Of a stretch of DNA of 64,000 nt, positions 36,058 through 44,037 are shown one piece after another; the stretch's first letter is position 1; each line of letters opens with the position of its first letter. Location of the stretch: NCBI RefSeq assembly GCF_038005225.1, contig NZ_JBBOSU010000001.1, forward strand, positions 3,894,001 through 3,958,000, given 5' to 3'. Position numbers and translations under genes: made by a program. The notes beneath the pieces are model-generated. The model did no database searches and had not been told where the DNA came from. It saw only the letters and a list, made by a program, of their open reading frames with translations. This DNA comes from Solibacillus sp. FSL K6-1523. GTDB taxonomy: Bacteria; Bacillota; Bacilli; Bacillales_A; Planococcaceae.

Positions 36058-36091
36058 AAGATGCCCCGGACATTTCGAGGCATCTTTTTTT
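36058..36091 (+). terminator. Terminator of the bceAB-yxeA-like operon
   Basis: AAGATGCC pairs with GGCATCTT followed by TTTTT, seven bases after the yxeA stop and ahead of the convergent kinase gene. Confidence 0.85.
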
Positions 36092-36100
36092 GTAAGTAAC

Positions 36101-37483
36101 TTAATTCTTTTTAAAGTAAATATTAACGGTAGTACCTTCATTCTCTTTTGAGGTGATGGAAACTTTACCACCATGCGCTTCAATAATATCTCGGGCGATA
36201 GCAGTGCCAAGACCTGTGCCTAAAGTATGCTCCGTATTTGTGCCACGGTAATAGCGTTCGAAAATATGCTCAAGATCTTCTTCTGCTATCCCTTTGCCGT
36301 TATCAGAAATGATGATAGAATCCGTATCCACATGGACATTTATCTCCACATCATGTGAATTGTGTAACAATGCATTCGATAAAAAGTTCACAATCGCACG
36401 TCGCATAAAATGAGCATCGATATTATGTGTAATGATTTGTGAAGATGCATCAAATTGTATATTTGCCTGCTCGTACTGTGGCATATTCAGTATATCGATT
36501 ACAATTTCACGTACAAACTGCACGATATTCGTGTCTTGCAGTTGCAATGGTAGTTGCTGATGGCGTAGTCTCATAGTTAAATTTAAATCATCTAGTAAAT
36601 GCTGCATATGGAGTGACTGTTTTTCAATAATACGTGCATATTCTGCTTGCTCGCTTTTCGTAATATTGCCTTCACGTAATAGTTCAGAATAGCCACGGAT
36701 AGAAGCGAGTGGCGTTTTCATATCATGTGACACATTACTGATCCATTCCTCACGCATTATTTCAAGACGTTTTCGCTCCAAGTCATGCGCAGCGAGTTCC
36801 CTCGACACCTCATTTAAATTAGAGACAACTGGTTTATACAGCCCTTTTGGCGTTTTTATTTGTGTATGTTTGCGATTTTTTAAATGCTGGATTTGTTCAA
36901 TTAGCGCATAGAGTGGTTTTGTCAGTGCACGACCAAAAAGCCAACCAACAAGCGCAGTCACAAGTAAATCAGCAATGACAATAGCTAAGCCGTACTTTCC
37001 AATAATCTGCAAAAAAGATGACATTGAAAAATTCCATACTATACGCGACACATTTCTATCTTGAATACCGATTAAATAGTTTAATTCATCATTTCCTCCA
37101 ATATAAATAGTTGTCGATGAATCGATTTCTCGGTATTTATAAGTTTGGATTAAATCGAGCGGTGAGTAGTGGGATAATGCATTGTCGGGCACAGTATGTC
37201 CGCCGATCATATCGCCGTCTTCGTTTAATACTTGGACCCATGCATTATGTTCCTTCAATAGCTGCAAACCCTTGGCATCAAAGGAAATAGCGCCATTATG
37301 GTATTGAATGTATTGCTCAAAATCCCGCGTAAATTGCTCGTTATTCGTCACTTCAGGTGCTTGAAAATTGGTTGACTGCTGAAAAAAGAACAGGCTAATG
37401 AAAATAGCTGTATTAACGAAAATCACAATGACCGCGATGGATAACACAGTTAATAAAAACTGTGCAGTAAGTCTCCATTTCAT
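36101..37483 (-). CDS. Sensor histidine kinase with extracellular domain
   Basis: 460 residues. Membrane helix 1 is at about 8-34, then an extracellular domain of roughly 120 residues, helix 2 near 155-180 and a HAMP-like linker. H-box: EWISNVSHDMKTPLASIRGY; N-box: NFLSNALLHNS; ATP-binding glycines: DNGKGIAEEDLEHIFERYY and GTGLGTAIARDII. Bce-type kinases usually lack an extracellular sensor (about 330 residues), so this long form is notable beside a BceAB-like transporter. It forms an operon with the response regulator upstream. Confidence 0.9.
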   Translation of the reverse strand: MKWRLTAQFLLTVLSIAVIVIFVNTAIFISLFFFQQSTNFQAPEVTNNEQFTRDFEQYIQYHNGAISFDAKGLQLLKEHNAWVQVLNEDGDMIGGHTVPDNALSHYSPLDLIQTYKYREIDSSTTIYIGGNDELNYLIGIQDRNVSRIVWNFSMSSFLQIIGKYGLAIVIADLLVTALVGWLFGRALTKPLYALIEQIQHLKNRKHTQIKTPKGLYKPVVSNLNEVSRELAAHDLERKRLEIMREEWISNVSHDMKTPLASIRGYSELLREGNITKSEQAEYARIIEKQSLHMQHLLDDLNLTMRLRHQQLPLQLQDTNIVQFVREIVIDILNMPQYEQANIQFDASSQIITHNIDAHFMRRAIVNFLSNALLHNSHDVEINVHVDTDSIIISDNGKGIAEEDLEHIFERYYRGTNTEHTLGTGLGTAIARDIIEAHGGKVSITSKENEGTTVNIYFKKN

Positions 37484-37498
37484 AAATAGTGAGCCTCC

Positions 37499-38215
37499 TT
37501 ACTTTGGAACAACAAATTTATAGCCTAACCCTTTAACAGTAGTAATGAAAATTGGATTAGAAGGGGCGCTCTCCACTTTTTCACGTAGACGTCGAATATG
37601 CACCATGACTGTATTATCCGAGCCAAAAAAATCTTCTCCCCATACACGTTCAACTAAAGTTTCTTTACTTAAAATTCGATTTGGATTGCGCATGAAGCAA
37701 GCCATTAAACCAACCTCTTTAGCAGTTAGTTCTAGCAATATCTCCTCTTTATGTACTTCCGTTTCATCTGCATTCATCAAGAATGGACCAACTTCAAGTA
37801 CGTCCTTTTTTGTAACAAGCATAGATGTAGTATCTTGAGTCTGATAGCCTGCTCTTCGGAGTTGCGCTTTAACACGATAAGCAACTTCTTTTGGGCTAAA
37901 AGGTTTGGGAATATAATCATCTCCACCAATTGCTAAACCTAAAATTTTATCGATTTCTTCTGTTTTGGCTGACATAAAGAGTACTGGTACATGCGAAATT
38001 TCACGAATACGACGACATAAATCATACCCTTCCCCATCTGGCAGCATGACATCAAGTAACACGATGTCTGGCGATTCCTTTTGAAAGCTTATCCACGCCT
38101 CTGAGATCGTACCAGCTGTGTGAATAGATTTGAAACCTTCTTTTTGGAGACTCGCCTTTAGAAGATTAGCTAAATCCGCCTCATCATCTACGACTAAAAT
38201 TGTTGGTTCTGACAT
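37499..38215 (-). CDS. OmpR/PhoB-family response regulator
   Basis: Start at the ATG at 38215 after GGAATGGAGCG; 238 residues. The receiver domain has the acidic pair DDE near residue 10, phosphoacceptor Asp in DIVLLDVMLPDGEG and Lys in IPKPFSPKE. The C-terminal winged helix ends DNTVMVHIRRLREKV and TTVKGLGYKFV. It is co-transcribed with the kinase and is the likely activator of the BceAB-like promoter across the cluster. Confidence 0.92.
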   Translation of the reverse strand: MSEPTILVVDDEADLANLLKASLQKEGFKSIHTAGTISEAWISFQKESPDIVLLDVMLPDGEGYDLCRRIREISHVPVLFMSAKTEEIDKILGLAIGGDDYIPKPFSPKEVAYRVKAQLRRAGYQTQDTTSMLVTKKDVLEVGPFLMNADETEVHKEEILLELTAKEVGLMACFMRNPNRILSKETLVERVWGEDFFGSDNTVMVHIRRLREKVESAPSNPIFITTVKGLGYKFVVPK

Positions 38216-38360
38216 ATTGTTTCGCTCCATTCCTTATGATGTTTGATTATAAATGAATGTTGCCCGAAATACGAAGTGTAAACACCACAACAAACTTTAT
38301 ATGAGATGATTCCGATTTTCAATCTATTTCAAATACCCTACATCAGGTGTGGGGAAATTC

Positions 38361-38441
38361 AGATAATTGATTACAATTCCAAAGTCGCAAACAAAAAGCT
38401 ATGCCTGAAATTCCAATAATAATCAGAATTTCGGCACAGCC
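38361..38441. repeat. Hairpin repeat R4
   Basis: Left flank GATTACAATTCC..CAAACAAAAAGCT, shared with R5, then GCTATGCCTGAAATTCC facing GAATTTCGGCACAGC (38398-38440). It lies five bases beyond the stop of the next minus-strand gene and probably terminates it. No rlmCD relic here. Confidence 0.7.
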
Positions 38442-38445
38442 ATTG

Positions 38446-38850
38446 TTATTTTGTTGCTTTTTTTAAAATATCAAAAAGATCTGTCTCATTTATTATCGTA
38501 TAGTTTTCTTTTGTATCAATCAGAGTTAATGATTTCTTAGTTGAATCAAGGTACATAGGGTAACCCCTGTTTAATGAAATGGTAATTCGATAATCGTAAT
38601 CAACCGGGTTTAAACTTGTTATTTTTTCAAATTTTGCGTTTTCAAAAGCCTTTAAAACTTCTCGCTGTGCCTCTTCTGAAATTTTAAATTCTGTAAATAT
38701 ATCCTCTTTATCCGTATTGATCGTATGAATTGTTACAGTTCGGTTTTCCGCATCGAAATTAGCGTTTTCTAATACATCAGTTGCCGACAATTTGTTATTA
38801 TACAAAATTAAAAAGCCACCACTAAGTATGACTATGAGCGAAGTAATCAT
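38446..38850 (-). CDS. Small membrane-anchored protein, start uncertain
   Basis: From the first ATG it has 134 residues: a hydrophobic segment (MITSLIVILSGGFLILYNNK) and a secreted domain of about 110 residues of unknown function (YDYRITISLNRGYPMYLDST). That ATG has no ribosome site, whereas a strong GAGGGGGGAGGA lies in frame farther upstream. It is followed by ATC (38884-38886) and ATT (38878-38880) codons but no ATG/GTG/TTG. Starting there adds a basic NIKLSPK leader, which would suit the membrane segment. Confidence 0.6.
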   Translation of the reverse strand: MITSLIVILSGGFLILYNNKLSATDVLENANFDAENRTVTIHTINTDKEDIFTEFKISEEAQREVLKAFENAKFEKITSLNPVDYDYRITISLNRGYPMYLDSTKKSLTLIDTKENYTIINETDLFDILKKATK

Positions 38851-38979
38851 TATAACTATTATTTTAGGTGAAAGTTTAATATTGATATGGATTCCTCCCC
38901 CCTCTAAAATTAATTATATAGACAATCAGATGATTCGCCCAACTAAATCAAATAGCAAATCATTTTGGAGGTCGGTTTC

Positions 38980-39081
38980 ATGCATGCTTCACCTCAAAGG
39001 TTTTTAGAAAATGAAAAGTTTAAAAAGACGCTTAATAATTGGGTGAAATCTCTAACAGAGGAAGTAAGGTATATCATTTAA
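38980..39081 (+). CDS. Possible 33-residue peptide or gene-start remnant
   Basis: ATG at 38980 after TTGGAGGTC, reading MHASPQRFLENEKFKKTLNN and ending WVKSLTEEVRYII before TAA. It is amphipathic and basic, without a recognised family. It could be the surviving start of a lost gene, because a duplicated fragment of another gene begins about 80 bases downstream. Confidence 0.3.
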   Translation: MHASPQRFLENEKFKKTLNNWVKSLTEEVRYII

Positions 39082-39161
39082 TCGTTATTTGAAGTATTTA
39101 TTATAGTTTAGATCGTTTGAGCACCGGTGCATGTTTTATTCAAGGTAAACTTAGACATGTT

Positions 39162-39389
39162 GTTTTATTCTACGCCTTTTAAAAATATTTGAGAAAAACG
39201 CTCCATAAGCTCCATTCTCTTTTTGATATCTGTTTTATTTGTAAAGGTAATAATTCCATTGATCGTTGTCGCAGCAATTTGACTAACTGGTTCTACATCT
39301 TCAATAGCCCATTCATTTTCTCTATTTCTCGCACTAAACATCTCATAGTAAGTTTTTACATATTGTTGTTCAAGCTCGTTTGTTTTTTC
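39162..39389 (-). pseudogene. Duplicated 3' fragment of the TetR gene at 43.27 kb
   Basis: About 228 bases nearly identical (roughly 96 percent by eye) to 43263-43494, covering the last 75 or so codons of that TetR regulator, including its stop. A preceding 40 bases (GCACCGGTGCATGTTTTATTC) also match but are interrupted by a 31-base insertion. It has no start and is a relic. Its inner end is read in another frame as the C-terminus of the permease gene. Confidence 0.88.
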
Positions 39390-40531
39390 AAAAATACAGC
39401 TCCAATTGAAAGCAACAAAGTCACGATAATTATTACAAAAAGCGATGACATATTCTCATAAATATTTGTGTCACTGCCTCCGAAAATAATTGTATAATAG
39501 CCATCAGCCCCGTAAGTAGCAGGAAGTATAGAGCCGACTTTCATATACCAATCGGATAACACAGCTCGTGGGACGAGTACGCCAGATGTTACAAGCTGTA
39601 GCGACAACGCCAAAATATTGAAAACCATGCCGGCATTGCCGAACAACACAACAAAAACTTGTGCAAAAGATAAGAAAGCCCAAAATAAAATGAACTGGAA
39701 TAGATAGAGTGTTGGAATGCTTAATTGACTTGTGATGTGAAAGGCAGTCATTAACCCAATCGTCAACAAAGGGAGTAATAATGCGACCCCAACCTGAATG
39801 ATTTGTCTACCTATGAAGATATTCCATTTTGAAATTGTTTCCTGAATGGATTGGGTAGCTAATTCCAGTTGCATAATCATCACCATTGCCCCAACAAAAG
39901 ACGATAGAATAATCATCAATGGGACAAAATTTGCTGCAAAACCATCTACTTCATTGGTTTTCTTAATGGAGCTAGACAGTGGATGACTATCTAAGGAGTC
40001 TAACAAAAATAGCACTGCATCTTCCACTATTAAAGCTGATTCCTCCGATAAAGGAAGCTGTTGTATGAATTGAGAACGTGCTTCATTGATTTGAACAGGA
40101 TAGAATTGTTGATTCATTTGATTAGTTAGCTGGACAGCGGTGTTTTCCATCATTGTTTTCACTAGAGTTGCATTTGATTGGTTAATCCAATAGACGATCT
40201 GTGCTTGTTCTCCTGATGCAAGCGATGTTGTTACGGATGAAGGTATTTGAATAATCATGTCAATTTGTCGCTCATCCATAATCGATTTTGCATTTTCAAT
40301 TGATGTGTATGATTGAATTTGAAAAGGAAGCTGGTTTTCCAGTTGGTTTGTAATTTCGATTCCCAATTGTTCATCCTCATTAACAAGACCGATCTTCAAT
40401 TGGTCCATACGATCATTAACTCCATCATAAGCAGTCATCCATACGCTGAAAAAAATAACTTGAAAAGCAATCGCAGCTGCAATCCCGATATACGTCTCTC
40501 GAATGTGAAACAATGCTTTTAAAGATTTCAT
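39356..40531 (-). CDS. ABC-2/YhgE-type membrane protein
   Basis: 391 residues: one N-terminal helix (about 13-34), an extracellular domain of roughly 170 residues (LKIGLVNEDEQLGIEITNQL, IDMIIQIPSSVTTSLASGEQ), then five membrane helices. This is the ABC-2-type permease / YhgE-Pip layout of export systems. No partner ATPase is encoded nearby. The last ten residues (KKQTSLNNNM) and stop come from the duplicated TetR fragment in a different frame, so the natural C-terminus was replaced. It is co-oriented with, and downstream of, the TetR gene at 41.1 kb. Confidence 0.75.
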   Translation of the reverse strand: MKSLKALFHIRETYIGIAAAIAFQVIFFSVWMTAYDGVNDRMDQLKIGLVNEDEQLGIEITNQLENQLPFQIQSYTSIENAKSIMDERQIDMIIQIPSSVTTSLASGEQAQIVYWINQSNATLVKTMMENTAVQLTNQMNQQFYPVQINEARSQFIQQLPLSEESALIVEDAVLFLLDSLDSHPLSSSIKKTNEVDGFAANFVPLMIILSSFVGAMVMIMQLELATQSIQETISKWNIFIGRQIIQVGVALLLPLLTIGLMTAFHITSQLSIPTLYLFQFILFWAFLSFAQVFVVLFGNAGMVFNILALSLQLVTSGVLVPRAVLSDWYMKVGSILPATYGADGYYTIIFGGSDTNIYENMSSLFVIIIVTLLLSIGAVFLKKQTSLNNNM

Positions 40532-40547
40532 CTAAACCCCTCCTGAG

Positions 40548-40570
40548 TGTAAGTACTTACTTGCATATAT
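40548..40570. promoter_or_regulatory. TetR operator ahead of the permease
   Basis: TGTAAGTACTTACTTGCATA, containing the palindrome GTAAGTACTTAC. Nearly the same sequence occurs ahead of the tetR gene at 41191, so the adjacent TetR probably binds both. Confidence 0.75.
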
Positions 40571-40583
40571 AATAAAATTTTTT

Positions 40584-41165
40584 CTAGGGAGTTAGACCCC
40601 TAGAAAAAATTGAGATGGACGTTTTAAAAATGTCCTCTGTTGAAATTTTCGTAACACTTGAACCAAGTCGCGCGCGTGATATAAAATGTCCAAAATTTAA
40701 ATGGATGAATGTCATAGCGATAGCTTCAATATCAACATCCGTCAACTTCCCTCTTTTCTCCATTTCACAAAAATACGCGACCAATTCTTGTTTGATGAAT
40801 AAAGGTATTTTGGCAACTTCTTGATCAATTTCAGGAAAAGCGCCTGCTTCTTTGAAAGAAATAAGTACATACTCTTTAATGGAAAACATATAGTTTTGAT
40901 ACTGCGTTGAAAAATGATACAAGTCGTATTCTAAGTCCCAAGTTGCCTGTTCTTGAATGACTTTTTGTAACAGGGGCCCATAGGAGAATTTTTGAATAAC
41001 GGCATTGAGTATGCCACGTTTGTTTCCAAAGTTGCGGAAAATTGTTACTTCATTGACCCCAGCAAGATCAGCAATAGCTTTTGTGGTTGTCGCTTTATAC
41101 CCTTTTTTACTTACCAGTTCAATCGCTGCTTCTATAATACGTTCGGAAGTTGTTTCTTTCTCCAA
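40584..41165 (-). CDS. TetR-family repressor of the adjacent permease
   Basis: 193 residues from a TTG start. The helix-turn-helix reads TTKAIADLAGVNEVTIFRNF; the C-terminal ligand domain is variable. The stop lies within an inverted repeat (TTTTTTCTAGGG / CCCTAGAAAAAA), which could terminate or attenuate the message before the permease. Paired operators before both genes indicate autoregulation and control of the permease. Confidence 0.85.
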   Translation of the reverse strand: MEKETTSERIIEAAIELVSKKGYKATTTKAIADLAGVNEVTIFRNFGNKRGILNAVIQKFSYGPLLQKVIQEQATWDLEYDLYHFSTQYQNYMFSIKEYVLISFKEAGAFPEIDQEVAKIPLFIKQELVAYFCEMEKRGKLTDVDIEAIAMTFIHLNFGHFISRARLGSSVTKISTEDIFKTSISIFSRGLTP

Positions 41166-41190
41166 TCTTTCATCACATCTCTCTTATACA

Positions 41191-41214
41191 TGTAAGTAAT
41201 TACTTGCATTATAT
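41191..41214 (-). promoter_or_regulatory. TetR operator and -10 of the tetR gene
   Basis: TGTAAGTAATTACTTGCATT (palindrome GTAAGTAATTAC) adjoins a perfect minus-strand -10, TATAAT (41208-41213), placing the operator over the transcription start. Confidence 0.75.
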
Positions 41215-41351
41215 GATGGGGGCAAATGAATTGTCAATCTGTTTTTTGTTTTCTGCATGTTAGTCGTTTGGTCGGAGTTAGAGAAACAACCTGCACCAGA
41301 TGTAGAATCAATACAGTTAATAGAATACAATTCATAAGTCTCAAACAAAAA

Positions 41352-41456
41352 GCTGTGCCTGAAATTCCAATAATAATCGGATTTTCGGCACAGCTATTTT
41401 ACTAATTAATAAATCAAACTGCCCCCAACTATGCCGCGCTTAACAATTCACAAAAC
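41352..41456. repeat. Hairpin repeat R5 plus rlmCD 3'-end relic
   Basis: GCTGTGCCTGAAATTCC pairs with GGATTTTCGGCACAGC (41352-41393). The relic at 41411-41456 read on the minus strand, ATTGTTAAGCGCGGCATAG then TTGGGGGCAGTTTGATTTA, aligns with the rlmCD end ATTGTGAAGCGGTGGCGTGG then TTGGAGTTGGTTTGATTTA. The left flank (CAACCTGCACCA) also resembles that of R7 beside rlmCD. Confidence 0.72.
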
Positions 41457-41464
41457 AAACGAGG

Positions 41465-42493
41465 TCATTCATTATTTTTATTTAAAGGAATTACCAATTC
41501 TAATTCCTTAATTTCTTCCAAATAACCTTCACTATTTCGACGACCTGGTTTAAGTGTAAATGATTCAGGTATCGTATCTAATGGAGGCAATGTGAGGATA
41601 TTCTGATGACCGTAATTCCCTGGCACCACACCAGTTTGTAACGTCAATCCTTCATACTTTTGTCCAGAGTCATCTAGTACATACATTTCAAACCACGGCC
41701 ATGTATCATTTGCATTCATTTCAACAGGATAATCAACACTTAAATCAATTCTTGTTGTGAGAGGACTAAATGTCACTTTTTCTGCTGTTATCGTATACAC
41801 TTCATCCAATGTTTGTGCAGATACTTGTGGTGAGAACTCAAAGATTTCGCCTGCTACTTTTTCAAGCGGAAAAGCTACCTCCCACTCCCCCTCAAAGCCA
41901 AATAAATTTTCTCCGTGGACCGCAACTTCAATTTCATCGCCGTATTCATCGTAATTAACAAATGTATATTCATGATGCTCAATAATTGTATTCGGGTTTA
42001 TATCGTCTTGCCCCGTTCCACCATTTGATACCTCAATGGGTTGTCCATTGATTGTTAAAGAAGAAAAACCAACTTTTTCATCTTGCAACGAAAGTACTTT
42101 TTCACCTGTATAAACAACGGATACCATTAAGTGAGTACCATCATAGGCTGCTTCTTTTACGGTCATCGTTAAACCGTTTTGACTATCTTGTTTATCAATT
42201 ATTGTTGCGAGTTGATTACGTTCAATTTTATTAAAAGCAATATCTCTAAAGTCTTTATAAATTGGACCAATTAGTGGAATATTGGATAACGCTCCCGCCA
42301 TACCTGTGGAAACAAATCCAGAGCCAAGCAAAGAAACACATAACCCACATGCAACTAACAATGAACGTTTTGTTTTACTTCCAACTCTTCTTTTTTTCTT
42401 GGCATGAGATATAGCTATTTTCTCTCTTTCCTTTAACTTTTCGATAGGGACATTTATATTGTCGATTGAATTACTGAATTTGTCTTTATTCAT
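41465..42493 (-). CDS. DUF4179-type anti-sigma protein
   Basis: 342 residues with a cytoplasmic basic N-terminus of about 45 residues, one membrane helix (SLLVACGLCVSLLGSGFV), then IGPIYKDFRDIAFNKIERNQ and a large extracellular beta domain. This matches DUF4179 proteins that partner ECF-type sigma factors. It overlaps the sigma gene by ATGA. It presumably holds the sigma factor at the membrane until an envelope signal arrives. Confidence 0.82.
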   Translation of the reverse strand: MNKDKFSNSIDNINVPIEKLKEREKIAISHAKKKRRVGSKTKRSLLVACGLCVSLLGSGFVSTGMAGALSNIPLIGPIYKDFRDIAFNKIERNQLATIIDKQDSQNGLTMTVKEAAYDGTHLMVSVVYTGEKVLSLQDEKVGFSSLTINGQPIEVSNGGTGQDDINPNTIIEHHEYTFVNYDEYGDEIEVAVHGENLFGFEGEWEVAFPLEKVAGEIFEFSPQVSAQTLDEVYTITAEKVTFSPLTTRIDLSVDYPVEMNANDTWPWFEMYVLDDSGQKYEGLTLQTGVVPGNYGHQNILTLPPLDTIPESFTLKPGRRNSEGYLEEIKELELVIPLNKNNE

Positions 42494-43020
42494 AAGAGAT
42501 AGTCCTCCTTTAAAATGGGCCTTAGCTCCTTTTTCGCTCTACTTAAATGGGATTTGACCGTTCCCTCGGGAGAATTCATGATTGTGGCAATTTCCTTAAT
42601 AGACAAATCATGATAGTACCTCAATAAAATAATGGTTTTTGCGGTTGGATTTAAGAAATTTAGGGCTTCTGATAGGTCCATTGAATGCAATATAAAATCA
42701 TCATTTTCAGGTGCAATTAATGCAGCAAATATTTTCTCATCATCTGTAGAAAAATGGCGAGACTCTTTTCGAATAAAATCAATCGCTTTAAAAACTAAAA
42801 TTTTTGTAATCCAACTAACAAAGCTTTCAGATTTTTTTAACGTCTTTATTGAAATTAAAGCTGTATAAATTGTTTCTTGATAAATATCAAGCGCGTCCTG
42901 TTCATTTCTAACATATGCATAGGCTGTCCGATACAACTTTTGTCGAACTGAACTAATCAGTTGTTCAAATGCTTCATCTTCCCCCTTTTTAGCTTTGTGT
43001 ACTAATTTTGCGATATCCAT
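42490..43020 (-). CDS. ECF-type RNA polymerase sigma factor
   Basis: Start at the ATG at 43020 after GAGGAGAG; the frame extends upstream without support. 176 residues. Region 2: YAYVRNEQDALDIYQETIYT and SFVSWITKILVFKAIDFIRK; region 4: IILLRYYHDLSIKEIATIMN then PEGTVKSHLSRAKKEL. Coupled to the DUF4179 gene. It is the second sigma/anti-sigma pair in the window; the two are not close copies. Confidence 0.9.
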   Translation of the reverse strand: MDIAKLVHKAKKGEDEAFEQLISSVRQKLYRTAYAYVRNEQDALDIYQETIYTALISIKTLKKSESFVSWITKILVFKAIDFIRKESRHFSTDDEKIFAALIAPENDDFILHSMDLSEALNFLNPTAKTIILLRYYHDLSIKEIATIMNSPEGTVKSHLSRAKKELRPILKEDYLL

Positions 43021-43269
43021 TTCGGCTCTCCTCTCCGTTACACAATAAAGTCGAACGAGGAAGTACATTGGTTGCAAAATAATTAAATAGGCAACATTAT
43101 TACTTCTATGTATTCTTAAAGTGCATAGTTGGAATATGTAAAACAACTTGTAACGGGTACCAATACATTTTTCTATCCAACTAAAAAAGCCCCATGCAAT
43201 TCTACATAGGACTTCAACTTCACTTATTGTATTTTTATTATCAGAGTTATTTGTGCACCGGTGCATGTT
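43021..43269. promoter_or_regulatory. Upstream region of the sigma operon
   Basis: About 250 bases, no gene. TGCACCGGTGCA (43254-43265) is a perfect 12-base palindrome next to the TetR stop; GCACCGGTGCA recurs at the duplicated fragment at 39.12 kb. No clear ECF promoter identified. Confidence 0.35.
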
Positions 43270-43827
43270 TTATTCTACGCCTTTTAAAAATATTTGAGAA
43301 AAACGCTCCATAAGCTCCATTCTCTTTTTGATATCTGTTTTATTAGTAAAGGTAATAATTCCATTGATCGTTGTCGCAGCAATTTGACTAACAGATTCTA
43401 CATCTTCAATAGCCCATTCATTTTCTCTATTTCCCGCACTAAATATCTCATAGTAAGTATTTACATATTGTTGTTCAAGCTCGTTTATTTTTTCTTCGCT
43501 ATGTTTTGATTCGTGTTCTCCAGTGTAAAATTCCATTATTGCCGTTTGCAGCGGATAATAGAACTCCGTTTTCAAGGATAATTCGTTATATAGATAAAAT
43601 TTTTCTCTATTGCTCTGGCACTTTTTCTCTTCTTCGCGCCATTTTGCATACCATTGTGCATCTTCATTATTTAGAATTTCCAAAAAGAGATTTTCTTTTG
43701 TTTTAAAATGATGATATAAATTCCCTTTACTACTGCCAGAATACTTCACAATATCCCCAGTTGTAGTAGCATTATAGCCATTTTTAATAAATAGTTCTTT
43801 TGCTGCCTTTAATATCTTTTCTCTCAA
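43270..43827 (-). CDS. TetR-family repressor of the drug-efflux gene
   Basis: I set the start at a TTG (43827), eight bases after AGGAG, giving 185 residues; an ATG twelve codons upstream lacks a ribosome site. Helix-turn-helix: [20 protein letters not shown] then [10 protein letters not shown]. It is divergent from an MFS efflux gene with an operator-like dyad between them, the QacR-type arrangement. Its 3' third is duplicated at 39.16-39.39 kb. Confidence 0.87.
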   Translation of the reverse strand: MREKILKAAKELFIKNGYNATTTGDIVKYSGSSKGNLYHHFKTKENLFLEILNNEDAQWYAKWREEEKKCQSNREKFYLYNELSLKTEFYYPLQTAIMEFYTGEHESKHSEEKINELEQQYVNTYYEIFSAGNRENEWAIEDVESVSQIAATTINGIITFTNKTDIKKRMELMERFSQIFLKGVE

Positions 43828-43949
43828 CTTTTTCACTCCTACTATGAAGAAATTATCATCCATTATAACATATACAATTACGTTTTCATTTTTATGGTTT
43901 ATCCTCCTTCCATTCTTCTATTTGCCCCAAAAATATTTGTATCATTAAC

Positions 43950-44002
43950 TTGAAAAATTAAATATTATAAGTTACACTCCTTTTATAGACCGTACAGTCG
44001 GT
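43950..44002 (+). promoter_or_regulatory. Promoter and TetR operator of the MFS gene
   Basis: TTGAAA (43950-43955), 17 bases, TACACT (43973-43978), then the dyad GACCGTACAGTCGGT (43988-44002) at the expected transcription start. GACCG...CGGTC-type sites are typical for TetR repressors of multidrug pumps. Confidence 0.7.
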
Positions 44003-44037
44003 TTGTTATAAAAGCGTATCTAAGGAGGAAAAGTAAG

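Noticed and set aside
39189-39461. Plus-strand open frame across the duplicated TetR fragment
   Set aside because: The same frame appears at 43294-43509 only because the DNA is duplicated; it is antisense to the TetR gene there.
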